DNA from: Epiperipatus broadwayi
Taxonomy: Eukaryota > Onychophora > Udeonychophora > Euonychophora > Peripatidae
DNA length: 64,000 bases
NCBI GenBank assembly: GCA_028023455.1
Contig: JAQFVV010012395.1
Coordinates: 8,918,498 to 8,982,497, forward strand
Reading direction: 5' to 3'
Shown piece after piece: positions 25,122 to 37,512 of the stretch. The translations under genes and the position numbers were made by a program. Positions within the stretch are counted from its first letter, which is position 1. The number at the start of each line of letters is the position of its first letter. The notes under the pieces are model-generated. The model was not told where the DNA came from and made no database searches. It saw only the letters and a list, made by a program, of their open reading frames with translations.

Positions 25122-26480
25122 AAGGTAAAAAATAAAATAATCCCTCGTGAAAAATCACATGTCTGGCCAAAATTTTATGGACTCCCAAAAATTCATAAAC
25201 CAGATACCCCTCTTCATCCAATAGTAAGTGTAATAGAATCTTCAACTCATATTTTAGTTAGATATTTATCTGATTTGATTAAACCTACAATTCCATCTAT
25301 TAAATCATATGTTAAAAACTCTTTTCACTTTGTTTCTGTTTTAAAAATTTTAAAAATTAATGCTAATGACATTCTGGTCAGTTTTGATGTCATGTCTTTG
25401 TTTACATACATTCCGATTGATGAAGCTTTAAATGTAATCTCCCAACGCTGCAATTTACCAAAGCATATTATTGCTTTGATTAAACATTGTCTCTTGAACA
25501 CATATTTTGTATACAATGGACATCATTACAGACAAGTTTTTGGTACTCCTATGGGCTCACCTATCTCAGGAGTAATAGCTGATTTATTCATGGAAAATAT
25601 AGAAACTCGTGCTTTAGAATCATCATCTTTAAATCTCTCATTTGGCTCAGATACATAGATGACACTTTTGTCATATGGAAACATGGAAAAAATAAATTAG
25701 ATGATTTTTTTTTACATTTAAATAATATGCATCATCATATTAAATTTACAATGGAGACAGAGTCTGATGGAAAACTCCTTTTTCTTGATGTTCTAGTCAC
25801 CAGAACACCAAATAGTTTACCTTTTTTGATTTACAAAAAAAATACACACATAGACAGATATTTACATTCCCAACATCACCCAACTCAGATAGTTTTTGTA
25901 GCCAAAACTCTTTTAACTAGAGCAATTAACCTTTCAGATAAGTCATATCTGAAAGAAGAAATAAATCATATTAATAGTGTTTTATTAGCAAATAGTTATA
26001 ATTATAAATTTATTAAACAAGCCTTATTTCAAGCCCAAAGTGAATAAAATAGGAAACAAAAAGATGATAAATCAGCTATTAGGATTTGTGTTCCATATGT
26101 AAAAGAAACTATAGACAGTATTGGACGTATATTAAAATGCTATAATGTAAATGCAGTGTTTTCTACTCATCAAAATATCAGCAATATAATAACCAAGCCT
26201 AAGGATTTAATCCCTCTTGAATGTCATGGTGTTTAGCAAATCTCATGTGAAAATTGTAAAGCTTCTTACATAGGTATGAGTAATCATTGCATCAGTGTTA
26301 GGAGAGATGAACATCTAATGCAGTTAAACAACACTCATCATCGTCAGCATTCTCACTCCATACTATAGATTCAGGTCATAAAATTGATTTTTCTAGTACT
26401 AGGATCATATCCAGATATGATAATCTCTACCAGTGTAAAATCAGAGAAGCCATTGAGATACTTAAAAGGCCAAATTGTAT
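25122..26480 (+). pseudogene. Penelope-like element RT plus GIY-YIG, broken
   Basis: Same family as the minus-strand copy at 17-18.6 kb. In order: KFYGLPKIHKPDTPLHPI, RYLSDLIKPTIPSIKSY, motif A VSFDVMSLFTYIPIDEAL, motif B GTPMGSPISGVIADLF, motif C RYIDDTFVIW, a FLDVLVTRTPNS segment, the HIDRYLHSQHHP segment, a CVPYV linker and then GIY-YIG with CENCKASYIGMSN, ISVRRDEH and a REAIEI glutamate. Breaks: one-base frameshift near 25632 just before motif C, stop near 26045, TAG at 26234-26236 replacing the tyrosine of the GVY motif, and another frameshift near 26350. Open parts are 25122-25658 and 25727-26047. The N-terminal ADKG region is missing, cut near the same place as in the other copy. Inactive despite intact RT catalytic residues. 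Confidence 0.93.
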
Positions 26481-26594
26481 CAATAAGTGAGATGATACAT
26501 GCAAAATTCCTCTTATTTGGAAAGATTTTTTAAAAAAACATTCTTAATTTAACATTTTTGCTATTGGTGAAACTTTAATGTTTCTGTTTTCAAA

Positions 26595-26725
26595 TCAGTG
26601 ATTGTAGCCTCTACAACCATCTTTCTACCTTTTATCACGCAGTAGATGACTTGTGTGATCAAGTTGAAACATTGGTATATAAATATTTAAATTTTTAACA
26701 TGGATGAACTCGCAAAATGTCCTTT
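26595..26725 (+). repeat. PLE terminal repeat at the 3' end of the plus-strand copy
   Basis: It reads gcctctacaaccatctttct, then gatgacttgtgtgatcaagt with TGAAAC, then an aatatttaaatttttaacat tail, matching both terminal repeats of the 17-18.6 kb copy. It ends at a (TA)n run (about 26727-26743). No inverted partner is seen at the 5' end of this copy. Confidence 0.85.
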
Positions 26726-26742
26726 ATATATATATATATATA

Positions 26743-26818
26743 TAAATTCAACCTTATTTAATCAAGAAGTGTGAAATTAAGTAGATCACGTAATCTTACA
26801 TAAACAATGTAACAATAT
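26743..26818 (+). repeat. Direct repeat downstream of the plus-strand PLE
   Basis: Partner of 24902-24980, with the same start after an (AT)n run and interspersed differences. Confidence 0.6.
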
Positions 26819-27564
26819 GTGATAATAATTTATTTACAAGTGTGTTTATTATTTGAGTATAATTTGCTTCTTTAATAAAATTAACAAATCATATAACAGT
26901 AATTTATTTACAAAGTACAATCATTAATTGATATAAAATTTATTTCTTTAAAAATATATTTCTACACATGTATGAATTCATAAATATAACATTTATTTGA
27001 CTCTCATGTCTCGTTGTACTTATGTAATATACATATGCTCTATATGAGATAGACATCAAGACTATCATAATAATTATAAGGGATAGTTCAACTCTAATCC
27101 TAAACATAACCACTTATTTAGTAATAACTATAAAGGGATGACTTTTTGGTCCTAATCCTAACTTACAAAACTGTCTATACATTAATAATGAGTGCCCTAT
27201 TTGGCCCTAAACTGAATTTACAATATATACAGGGATTGATGACTCATTCTGAGATCAATTATAACTCATTAAGTGATAGAAATGTATTCTCCCACATGGA
27301 TGCATACATATGTGAATTATTAAACATTGAACAAATGACCTTACATATATAAATCAATCTACATAAAATCAAATTTTTGGTAATCAAATTTAAGTTTTAC
27401 TATGAATGAATGAGACTAATGAAAATAATTACATCATTAATTACAGGTATTTGAGACTTAGGCAATTTATATGTGTGCATTACATGATTATCATTATTTT
27501 TTTGCCTTTTCCACATATTAACAACTTATATAAAATTTAGAAGCTTAACTTATATGTGTGTTAT
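26819..27564. other. AT-rich stretch, nothing recognised
   Basis: No supported gene, RNA or repeat. Confidence 0.5.
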
Positions 27565-27660
27565 ATTAGGGGAGGCCAATCTTTTAGATGTTGGGGTGAC
27601 TTTTTTGGTGAAAGTGTACCTGAGGGTGACTACATTTTTTCAGAGCTTCAAAACAGAAAA
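27565..27660 (+). mobile_element. Possible hAT-type left end
   Basis: The sequence taggggaggccaatctttta, followed by a tgttggggtgac segment, resembles the usual start of hAT elements (CAGGGGTGGCCAACCTTTT and a GGGGGCC-type continuation). The opposite end and any transposase are not recognised, so the call is tentative. Confidence 0.35.
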
Positions 27661-29444
27661 CAGTATAAATGAAAATATATAGAAAAATCATTAAGTTTTA
27701 GGATTGTGTATTAGTCTTTTCAAGATATATTTCAATTATGGATCAGATTGGTGCTGTCTATTTCAAAATGATTCAAGTTAGCACTACTCATTCATTGAGC
27801 ATAGTTTTTTCATTAAATGGTATATTTTTAACAATGCTAACACTATAATTTAGTTTATATTTTTGTTCTCAGATGGCATATAATGATTTTTTAATGATTA
27901 GTATTGAATATAAAATTTTATTAAAGAAATTTACTTAATTTATTTTGATCAATTTTATTTATCTTATTTATATTTTGCTTAAACATTTTGTAACTGCCTT
28001 GTGACAACATAATTTTTTTATTTTCCTAACTTGACATCTCTGCTTACTTTTGTCATGTTCTAATTTTAATTCTATTAGCATTATGATCTGATTATATCAG
28101 TATGTTATATACTGAGCCAGGCTAATCAATTTTGCTACCTAAGATAATTAAAAAAAAAAACTATGTTTTTTTAAAATTATTGAAACAGCTAATAGTACTT
28201 ATGTAAAGAGTATCATAATGTAATGACTAATAACTTACAAACTTCGATTTCAACATGAGCTGAAAACAATATTTTCCAAGAGACTAAGAATATTTTTCTC
28301 AGTTAAATGGTTCATGGCCAACACAGCTATCCATTTAACATTGTCCTTAGTTGGTATATAAAATAAGAATGGAAAAAAACATTCAACCCTTATCACTTGG
28401 CCAATAAAAATCCTGGTTAATTATTGAAGTCTCTTATTTCCTGGTTATTTTATGAAGGGTTCACTGGAAAGTTGTCTCCTAATGCAATGGACAATTTATT
28501 TAAAAACGCTGTTGTACCTATTTATTCTAAATGGCCTATTAATCAAAGCAATAGGTGTAACAAGAAAAATAGGTATTAAATAAAGGTAAGTACACTTACT
28601 TCTCTTTTTACATGATATATTGGTTCTTGAAAATTACTTGTAAAATAAATTCATGTAAAAAAATACATTGTATGTATGAAAGGAAAAGTGCACACTTAAG
28701 AAATCCACAAAAATAACTATACATATGTAAAATTTTATTAGAATATATTGTGCTATCAAATTTTATTTCATACACATACATATTGCACATAAATAAAAAA
28801 TGAATTATAGGAATATAAATTTCCTTTGAAAAATAAAAACTTGAAAAAGATAAAAAGATGAAGCACTTATTGGTTTTTCCACACAAGCCACCAAAAACTT
28901 TAAAGTTCAGAGCATATTGATACTTGCACATTATAATTGTTTAAAAAAATGAAATAAATATTATTAATGCAATTTATTGAAATTTATTACTTTTATTTCA
29001 TTTAACTTATTAATTTAGCAACTAACAAATTCGAAAAGATAAATTACAGGCCCTCAAAATGATATAATTATCAAAAATATTGGTAACATTTTGCTTGCCC
29101 ATAAAACAGAAAAGTACCCAAGATTTTATTTGTTGTCACTTTCTGATAATAAATGTATATATTTCCACATGATTAGAATATCATTGCTATCACTAAAACT
29201 TGCATTGTCTAACTTACCATTTATTGATTTTTGGCAAAATTAATAAATTAAATTTAAGCAAAATTAATTTTTTTTAAAAATCGACACCAACAAGGAATTT
29301 TTTTTTTTAAAATTCAAATGACAAAATGCAAACACTTTCTTTTTAAAACAAAATGTCAAAAATGTTACAATGCAATGCAGACAAAAAAAAATCCCTATTT
29401 GCAGGAATATTGCCAAAACAGGTTTTTGTTTTTAACATGGAACC
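27661..29444. other. AT-rich stretch, nothing recognised
   Basis: The 107-residue minus-strand frame at 28608-28931 is rich in F, Y and I from AT-rich codons and shows no motif. No gene is supported. Confidence 0.5.
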
Positions 29445-29835
29445 TGCTAGTATGGCCCATGGACTCTACATGAATATTGGACCTGATATATCCACATTAT
29501 AGTGTATTGTAAATGAAGTAGTCTATGATGCAATATGCTGGATCTTGCTAGAGAGGTGATGATTCCACACCACATGGATACCAGTTCTGATATGTCAGCA
29601 TTATAGAGCCATATTCAAAAGGGGATGACAATGCCAACAAAATGGAATGCCACTTGTACATCAACCTGTTAGTACAGTTAATGGCTCTGCCATACATCTA
29701 CCAGACCTAGGACATCCATATTATCAAGCCAGCCTTGGAAAAAGTCAATACCAGCAATGGATTTGAGCCAACATTAGCAGAGTGTATTTAGTATTCATCT
29801 GTACAAATTTTGTTATGTCAATAAATATATTTTTA
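29445..29835 (+). repeat. Degenerate tandem repeat, ~110-bp period, with AATAAA end
   Basis: Three related segments follow each other: tggacctgatatatccacat with tatag near 29485, ccagttctgatatgtcagca with ttatag near 29583, and ccagacctaggacatccata with ttatcaag near 29700. The intervals are about 100 and 115 bases. The last unit ends as an open frame (QASLGKSQYQQWI, then stop), but upstream units in that frame contain stops. An AATAAA at about 29820 and A-rich sequence follow. It may be the 3' part of an old transcript or a satellite fragment; I cannot tell which. Confidence 0.45.
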
Positions 29836-30769
29836 AAATAAAATAATAAAGAGATGAAACTTTTTTTTAAAAAATATTAGATGACAATAATACTTTTTTT
29901 TTTTAGTTTGTAACATAAGCATGATGAACTCAAATTCATAAACAAATCTGTAAATAAACACTGAATTAAAAATATTTACAATCTTCTAAATAGAAAAATA
30001 AATTATTTTATATTACTTATATAAAATTATTTACAATTTTAAAAAAATGTTTCATAACACCTTAAGACAATCTAAAAATTACTTTGAGAATGTAAGGTGA
30101 TTTTTTTTTAAGTCTTCCAGACAATAATATTCATTTCTTCATTCAAATCATGAATATGTTACAGCAGCTGTAATCCCAAAGTGTGTGTGTATATATATAC
30201 TGATTGCGTTATTTTAAAATAACTCATGCAGAAAGAGAAATATTTATTTTTAACTCATGTTATTTTAAAATCATGCAAAAAAAATGTGTAAAAAGAGAAT
30301 TAGATGTATATCTACTTAAAAAACTCAAAAATAAAAATATATATGCAAAAGTACAATAAAATAAGTTATGATAAATAAACTCACAAAATAAAAATAAATC
30401 ACAACTTGTTAAATTATTTTTTAAGTTTTTCACTTTATAATTTAGTATTTTAGACAAAGTTGCAAATAGAGTTTGCAAGACTAGAGCAAAAGTTAATACT
30501 ATTCAAAACACTTAATTGCAAACAAAAGAATATTTGTCTACTTTATAGACTACTTAGGTTTGATAGAAATCTGTTATAATAATATTATGAAAAAAAAAAT
30601 ATCAGTTGTTGATTACAAACTAGAATATCTAATTTGATTTAAAAATATAGTATTTATTTCACTATTATTATTAGATTTTTAAATGAAATTAGATGTTCTA
30701 GTTTGTTACCAGAAATTTGTAATTCTTTTAACAGAATAATAATATAGAAACTTCAGTCTACTTAAAGAA
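29836..30769. other. AT-rich stretch, nothing recognised
   Basis: Poly-A/T tracts and short frames only. Confidence 0.5.
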
Positions 30770-31080
30770 ATATGGAGAGGTGTATGTTAGCACTAACAAG
30801 AAAGATCAAAAATAAAATAGATGAGTAAAAGAACAAATAGGTGTTACTGACCTCATTGAAAGAACTAAAAGACTAAAGTGGAGTTAGACTGAACATATTG
30901 TGAAGAGATGATAAACTGAAATCTTAAACTGGATTACAAAAGATTGTAAAAGACCTAGAAATAATAACATGTGATATCGATGGATCCTAGTGGAAAAAAG
31001 AGGTTAGAGATCAGTAAAGATGGATTCAATTTGAAGAGACTTTCATCCTGCAATGGATTGGTAGTAGTTGAAAATTATAT
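30770..31080 (+). pseudogene. RTE-type LINE, extreme C-terminal end
   Basis: Read across frameshifts, the plus strand gives ERCMLALTRK, a QIGVTDLIERTKRLKWSWTE segment, HIVKR, then GLQKIVKDLE- and SMDPSGKKR-like remnants and FEETFILQWI. This is the same domain order as the minus-strand fragment at 16018-16700, and matches the usual tail of RTE-like ORF2. Only the tail is present and no catalytic residue is included. A short A/T-rich tail follows. Confidence 0.7.
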
Positions 31081-33100
31081 ATGTATATACATAAATAAAG
31101 AAGTCAAGATTACATCCAATATAAAGATAGTTCTTTTGTAGACTTTAAATTGCTTTTAACATATTAAATTTTGAGAATAAAAGAATAAAAGCTGATGGAA
31201 ATTTCTATTTATTTTTCTTTTTTCACCTTAAAAAAAATTATCCACACCATTTAAATACTAACATTTTTGTTCCTGAAATGTTATGTGTAACTAAAAAAAA
31301 TATTATTATTGTTTGTTTTTGCATTTGACTGGATATCGTTGTTTAGCTAAATATCTTGCATCTTCAAGTGATTCATATTTTTTTCTCAAACAATGTTTAA
31401 AATCAATAAACCCAAATACATTAAAGCTTGACATATCTTGAAATTGTGCACGGATATTCACAGTAAATAAATAAACAAACAACACACATAAGCACAATAG
31501 CCAAATATGCAAATTGTAAGTTGATAATTTGCAAAGTATCTCTTTGTTATGGCTGATATAATATTTTGTATCTGCACACCTACAACAAATTGCTATAAAA
31601 ATACGTTAAAAATCATGCTTAAGACATTAAGCATAAATCTCAATAAATTAAGCATAATGTCAAACTACTTTAAAACAAGTAAATTTGCAAATAATAAATG
31701 GAAAAAAAAGTATTGGTTCTTTGTTTTATTTTAAAAATATGTTCAAACATTTTTTTTCCTCAACTAATTTATTTGTTACAAATTTCAGAAAATCCCATGT
31801 ACTGGGCCCAATGCAAGTGCTCTGTCTATCCAGTAATACAGTCTTTTTTTTTTTATTAAGCATTATTGTAGATAACTTAACTGCTCACACTTACTGTCAT
31901 TTATAAATGTGTTTTAAAATTTTTTTATATGGAAAATTGTTTTTACTTGCTGTTATAGATACAAGTATGTTAGTAAATCTTTTCACAATATTTATACATT
32001 ATTAAATATTTTCACTTTACAAACCTTTAGCAAAAAAAAAAAAAAAAAAAACTTTATTCACGTATTTATTTTTATTGACACTTGTTACCTGCATATCTTT
32101 GTATTCAGAAAGGCAGAAGTGGGGTTAAACATGTGTCTTTTATCGTATTGTAATAAATAAATAAATGAAACAATTTTCGATTATCACTGGTTATATATAT
32201 ATTTTAATCTTTGTAATATGGCAAAAAAATATTTCTCATGCAACTTAGAGGGGGGAAATTGTTTAAATTAAGAAATGCTCCCTTTTCTTTTAATAAATAT
32301 ATTTGTAAAAGTATTACAAAAAAATCAATAATGTTAGAATGTTAATTGATTTCATTGATGATTAAAGAAAAGGATAATTTAATTAACAGATATGTATACT
32401 ACAGTTACTTTTGTTAATGGAATTTTTGTGTTTATCTGCATGGATCTGATGTTGGGTTTATGTATTAAAATATAGTTTTTATTTAGAGAAATAATAATAG
32501 CTGGCAAAGTTAATAATGAAATTTTTATTTCTTAAGAAAAACATGTCGCATTAGTCATTCTTTAAATATTGAGTTAGATGTGTAATTCTTTTTGTGTGAA
32601 TTTAGACCATGCACATTAATTGCAGCACTGTTTACATTGTTCATATTATGTATTTGAGTTATTGGGCCATTACCTTTTGTTATAATGTTTAAAGCTCAGA
32701 TCAAATATTTTGGTCTTTTTACCGTTTTCAGAAGCTGAAGAGATGATTTGATCCATTGCATAACAGGTGGATTTTTATTTTGTTATTGAAAAACTTTCTT
32801 TATGTTGCATCATGGTGAGAAATGAGAACTAAATCTTGTATCTCAATCTAAGTTTAATACATGACTTGAGAGATTAGACTTAAATCCTATGTGTTGATCA
32901 CAAATTGGTCATTGGCTTTGTGAGAATGTACTTCCATGAATAACTTTTGGAATTGTATTTTCAAGATTACTGATTTGTTTGAAGTATCTTATGTCTTTCC
33001 AAATAAATACTGTCAGTACACATGACAAGCTTAATAGAATGCATGTTTTTTTCTGAAATGGATGAAGTACTTTTATACATTTATTTATGACCTAAGTTTC
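31081..33100. other. AT-rich stretch, nothing recognised
   Basis: Several 60-75 residue frames occur, none with a motif. An A run of about 20 bases lies near 32033. Confidence 0.5.
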
Positions 33101-33104
33101 TGAT

Positions 33105-33250
33105 TATTACTGTACAGGTAATCTTGATTAAGCTCATTGATTCTTTCACACTTTCTGCTATCACCTGTGCTACATTGGGAAGCAGTATGACCCAATCTAA
33201 AACATTTTAAACATAGAGGTGAGCAGCTTCTAATTCTGTTGGTGACTTAT
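33105..33250 (-). pseudogene. CCHC zinc-knuckle fragment of a retroelement ORF1/gag
   Basis: The minus strand encodes VTNRIRSCSPLCLKCFRLGH followed by TASQC. The cysteine-histidine spacing is CX2CX4HX4C, exactly that of nucleocapsid-type zinc knuckles. The preceding basic IR..SPL context resembles ORF1 proteins of several LINE clades and gag proteins, which bind element RNA. Only one knuckle is visible. The upstream minus-strand frame (33247-33510) overlaps the plus-strand LINE below and its relation is unclear. It is a short relic. Confidence 0.55.
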
Positions 33251-33379
33251 ATGGAATTCATAAAGTTGACATTAGGGTGTTCATCTGATGTGTGATATTT
33301 TATAATCTTAATGGTAATTTTCCATGAATTTGTGAAAATTCTCACAAAATATATTTGGTAGAGTGAAGTCACAATCCAT

Positions 33380-34550
33380 TTAAGGGACTTGGGCTTTTGG
33401 AGTAAGTTCAGGCTGATGACAGGAGCTTGCCCCTCCCCCCAGTACAATTTTCTGCACAGGGTTTTAACCTTCCTGATAAAAATGCTGGTCCTCAATACAA
33501 TTAAAACCACCAGCTCATTATTTCAAAAAACTATTACCTACTTGGACTCTTACCTGCTGTCCAAGACTCAAAACATTCTTCCAGTTGGGATCCACCACCT
33601 TACCCAGTTGACCAAGTTCCTCAAAATGGAACCAAAGTTTGTGCACTTCCTTTTGAAGGTCAATCTTGCTGCCCTGCCCTCTGGTATGTTCCTTTGCTTC
33701 CAAAGGAGATACAAAATATATCCTATCTGCTCCTTATGTTGAAAGCATGATGAGTCAATGACTCACATCCTTAGTCAATGTGAAGTGTGGCTCACCTTCA
33801 CAACATTTCCCAAATAAAAATGATAATGCCTAATCCGGCTCAAGTTTTGGCTCTATTCTATTAGATACTCACATTAACTTTGTAATCTGGGCAATTAGAT
33901 GTCAGGTATTCTAAAAGGACCTGGACTGTTCCATTGACATGCAATGTTACTGCAGAAATCGATGGACAAAGACAAGAAAACTTGTATGCCATGACTCGTA
34001 GATCAAACCTGAAGCTCAATGAGGTTCTAGTTTACTTTGTTTCTAAATTTCACATCCCCCCAAATAGGGACTTAAACTTTATTTTGTTTCACTGAACTTC
34101 AATACAGACTTGATCTTTATTTAGTCTGGCTGAACTTTCAAGACCCATCTTGCTTTGATTACACTTGACTTACTTTTCAGCCTATTGTTAACATACTACC
34201 ATATAATCAGGATGCCTAAACATTTCCACCTATCTGAAACATTATTTAATAACCTTTTACAAGGCAATTCACACTTATATTACATTCTGTAACCCTCTTA
34301 TAAGTTGTTTTCCATTAATTAACAGTGTTTCATTAGATCGAGTATAATGTAATTCAGTATTAACATTTATGTGAATGCTGCTATATTTAATGTAAACCTT
34401 CTCACCTCCTTGTTTATGTGTATAAATTCCTTTAATCAATCACTGTTTGTAACTTTGATCCACCATTCATTGGTTGTCTAATGAAACAGTGAATGTGGAT
34501 TAACCTAATGTATTTTGAGTGTGAATAAAGTTTGTTTTGAAATAAAGATA
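33380..34550 (+). pseudogene. LINE family L, ORF2 C-terminus and 3' UTR
   Basis: The plus-strand frame (best open part 33389-33742) has EPKFVHFLLKVNLAALPSGM and then a CCHC-like knuckle: ICSLC, an in-frame stop, KHDESMTHILSQC. Further on, FVIWAIRCQVF (about 33880) matches FALWCIRCKIP and TFWCTRCTF in the other copies of the family. The non-coding tail contains AATAAA at 34524-34529 followed by gtttgttttgaa, like the other copies. The reverse transcriptase core is missing (5' truncation, the normal outcome of incomplete target-primed reverse transcription). Clade not determined; the C-terminal knuckle is known from L1/Tx1- and R2-like groups. Confidence 0.75.
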
Positions 34551-35748
34551 TATTTGGTATGTATTTCTTTGATATATTAAGAAACAGTGATATTTGCTAT
34601 ACTTTGTTGTAGCACCTCACCTATAAAGTTAGGGTGGAACATGAATAATGTGCCATGTACAAGTGCATTTTCTACTTTTACTTATATTAGATTTATAAGT
34701 TTGATCATATTTTCAGCCACCCCCTCTCACTGCTGCTTATTAATGATCTGACTGCTAAGGTAGCAGTAAATTTAATTGCTTTTTTTATATTGTGTTTGCT
34801 AGGTAATCAGATAGTGATGAACATAATATTAGTTGTCCCATATCCAAATCAAAGTTTTCTATGACACTGATAGTTGATGCAGTGGACGAAAGACTAATAT
34901 TTTGGCCAGTATTTATTTCACTTGTCAAAAGAAATAGGCTTAATTATATAAGTTGTGCTGTTGATCTTGGTGCTATTTAAGTTGATAAACTTGGTATTAT
35001 TGCAGCTATTTGATTCATCTAATGGATATTTTGGTCATGAATTTTTGTATTTCCTGATTGTTGTTGTATTTTTTGTAGCTCTAATGGGTTAGTTGTATTT
35101 AAGAGAACATGTTTGATAAAGGCATACATTTATTTAATCTGTGCTGGTAAAAATCAAAATAAGAATAATTGTTGAGTTATTACACTCTCCTTGTTTGTTT
35201 GTGTCAATTCCATTTGTTCACTCCAAGTAGCATTTTGAAGGGATGAAGAAAGGGAAGTAGTTTGTGATATGGAAACTTTTATGGTGTTATTATTAGAACT
35301 TGAGATTTTCCCAGAATATCAGTATTTGTTTCTATCTTTTTGTAACGCTTTTTTTTTCTACCTGAGAACGTTTGTCTTCATTGCGGGGAATCTTTACTTT
35401 CAGAGCTCACATTAAGATTAGGTAAACTGCTGCATTTAATACTAGCATTACATTATAGTATTGGCATTTCCCCCATTAATGTGTGATTAAATTTCAAGTA
35501 ATGAAACAAAATTTAAAAAAATAATTACCTTCTCTGAGATGCTGCCAAATTTAATTCTTGTTATTAGAGCAGCCATATTCAGCGTTCGAGTGTGTCGTAA
35601 ATGACTTTGGAATGAACAATTTAGTGCAAATCAAACAAGATAATACATGGTTGCCCAATGAAGTGTTAATGGCCTATTAGCAAATAGTCTCTATTTTCCT
35701 GCAGTTATTATTAATAATCTTTACAATTTACTGATTCTCTTTGTTTTG

Positions 35749-35750
<2 letters not shown>
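34551..35750. other. AT-rich stretch, nothing recognised
   Basis: Slightly less AT-rich than later regions, with no recognisable frame or repeat. Confidence 0.45.

Positions 35751-35821
<71 letters not shown>
35751..35821. repeat. (AT)n microsatellite
   Basis: An uninterrupted run of about 70 bases. Confidence 0.98.
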
Positions 35822-35823
<2 letters not shown>

Positions 35824-37512
35824 TATCTATTCTCAAAGATATTAAAATATATTACTAATATGATAGATGTTCTTTCCATTTTGTTTTAACTTTAAACTTT
35901 AAAAGATGCTTTACAGTTTTTAGCAATTAATATGTTCTGATTTAAGATATTAAGCACTCTCACTAATCCAAAAATTGTAATAATTTGCGAAGTATATTTT
36001 ATACAATTATAAGTCAATAAGATTGTAATGAAGTAATTGTACATTTCCCGATCTTATTTTACAACCCGAGTTCAAATCAGTCTGCATAAACTTGAAAACT
36101 TTCAAGAATTTAATCAGTTGTAAGATTTATTTTTCAACTAATGAGCCCATAAGACTCAAGTAACCATCTAATATTGATTGGTATAAGGATTATTTTTTAT
36201 CTAGAGGCTAAAGTAAGAATAAAACAATTATTTAAATTTTCATTACCTAGCATATGGCAAACTAATGAATAATGTTTTTTTCCTTCACTGTTGCTTTCGA
36301 AGAACTGGAGAAATGCTTTTTTTTTAAAGTCTGTTTTATCTTTTTACATCTTGTAATTAAAGATATATTTTATTAAAACGCTCACTTCTTGAAGATATAG
36401 CATATGATTAGCATTAGGTGTTAATAAACTAGCATATATATGTACTCACATACGCGTATGTAAGTATACACACAAATTACAAAAATATATTATCTTAGCA
36501 ACATGTTACTTTACAAACTGTTTATCTTTTTAAGTATTAATAAAGAAAAACAGCATGATTAAATTATTTTTTCCTTAGTTGTTTGAAACCCATTGAATGA
36601 ACTTTGAAATATTAAAAGCTAAATTATAACAATAGTAACAGAATTCAATCAATTTTAAAAACTAAATTTGAGCTAAAATTATTACCCATTTATTTTTTTG
36701 GAAAAAAAAAAAAATTCTATATACAATAATTATACAATCCAAATCCATTATTTGTATTACAAAGTTCAAGTTAAGATAAATCTACTTCAATTAATTAATA
36801 AATTTATCTTTATAACTAGAATGTTTTTATTTTATTTTATTATTTTCAGTAAATTAAATAATTGAACTCAATGCGAAGAAGCTTTTTCTGAAAGGATTAT
36901 TTTTATGAAAGTTGTTAGGAGACAATAAAAAATTAATACTATTTGCACAAACATATTTTCATCTGTTTTGTACACTGAATATATAATTCTAAAAATATAA
37001 CTGAACTTTAAATATATTTTCCAGCAGATATTCACACATTACTGCGAAACGTTAATAATTCATTTCAAACAAATTATAATTCAAAAATTAACAATACATG
37101 TATTTAAAAACTAAATTTTCATTTCACATTAAATATAAATGAAATAATTTAATCTATCAACATTCAATTCTGATGTTCATTTGCTAATTAAAATATTGCA
37201 CGCACGATCAGTTTAATGAAAGAAAGTATATATATATAAAAAAAAAAAAAAAATATTTTTTAAAAACCATTAGATCGGTTCTTGTTAATATTTGCTAAAA
37301 AAACAAACAAACATTTTTTTTTTTATTAAGAGAAATTTATTATACGATCCAAACCTAAATTTTTCTATTACATGCTATTACAGTATAATATAAATTGTTT
37401 ATTTTGTTACACTACGGTTTCAGATGTAAATCATTCAGCCTTGACGTATTGACATCTATGTATGTAGTTGCTTCTGCAGCAGTTCAATTCTGTAGATTTA
37501 GCGATCGTCTTC
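35822..37512. other. AT-rich stretch, nothing recognised
   Basis: A possible B-box-like gagttcaaatc occurs near 36068 without a matching A box. No gene is supported. Confidence 0.45.

Noticed and set aside
28608-28931. 107-residue minus-strand frame
   Set aside because: Composition-driven (F, Y, I, K), with no motif and no conserved neighbour.
34523-34560. Polyadenylation site of a host gene
   Set aside because: The AATAAA and its flank recur at the ends of the other LINE family L copies, so it belongs to the LINE.
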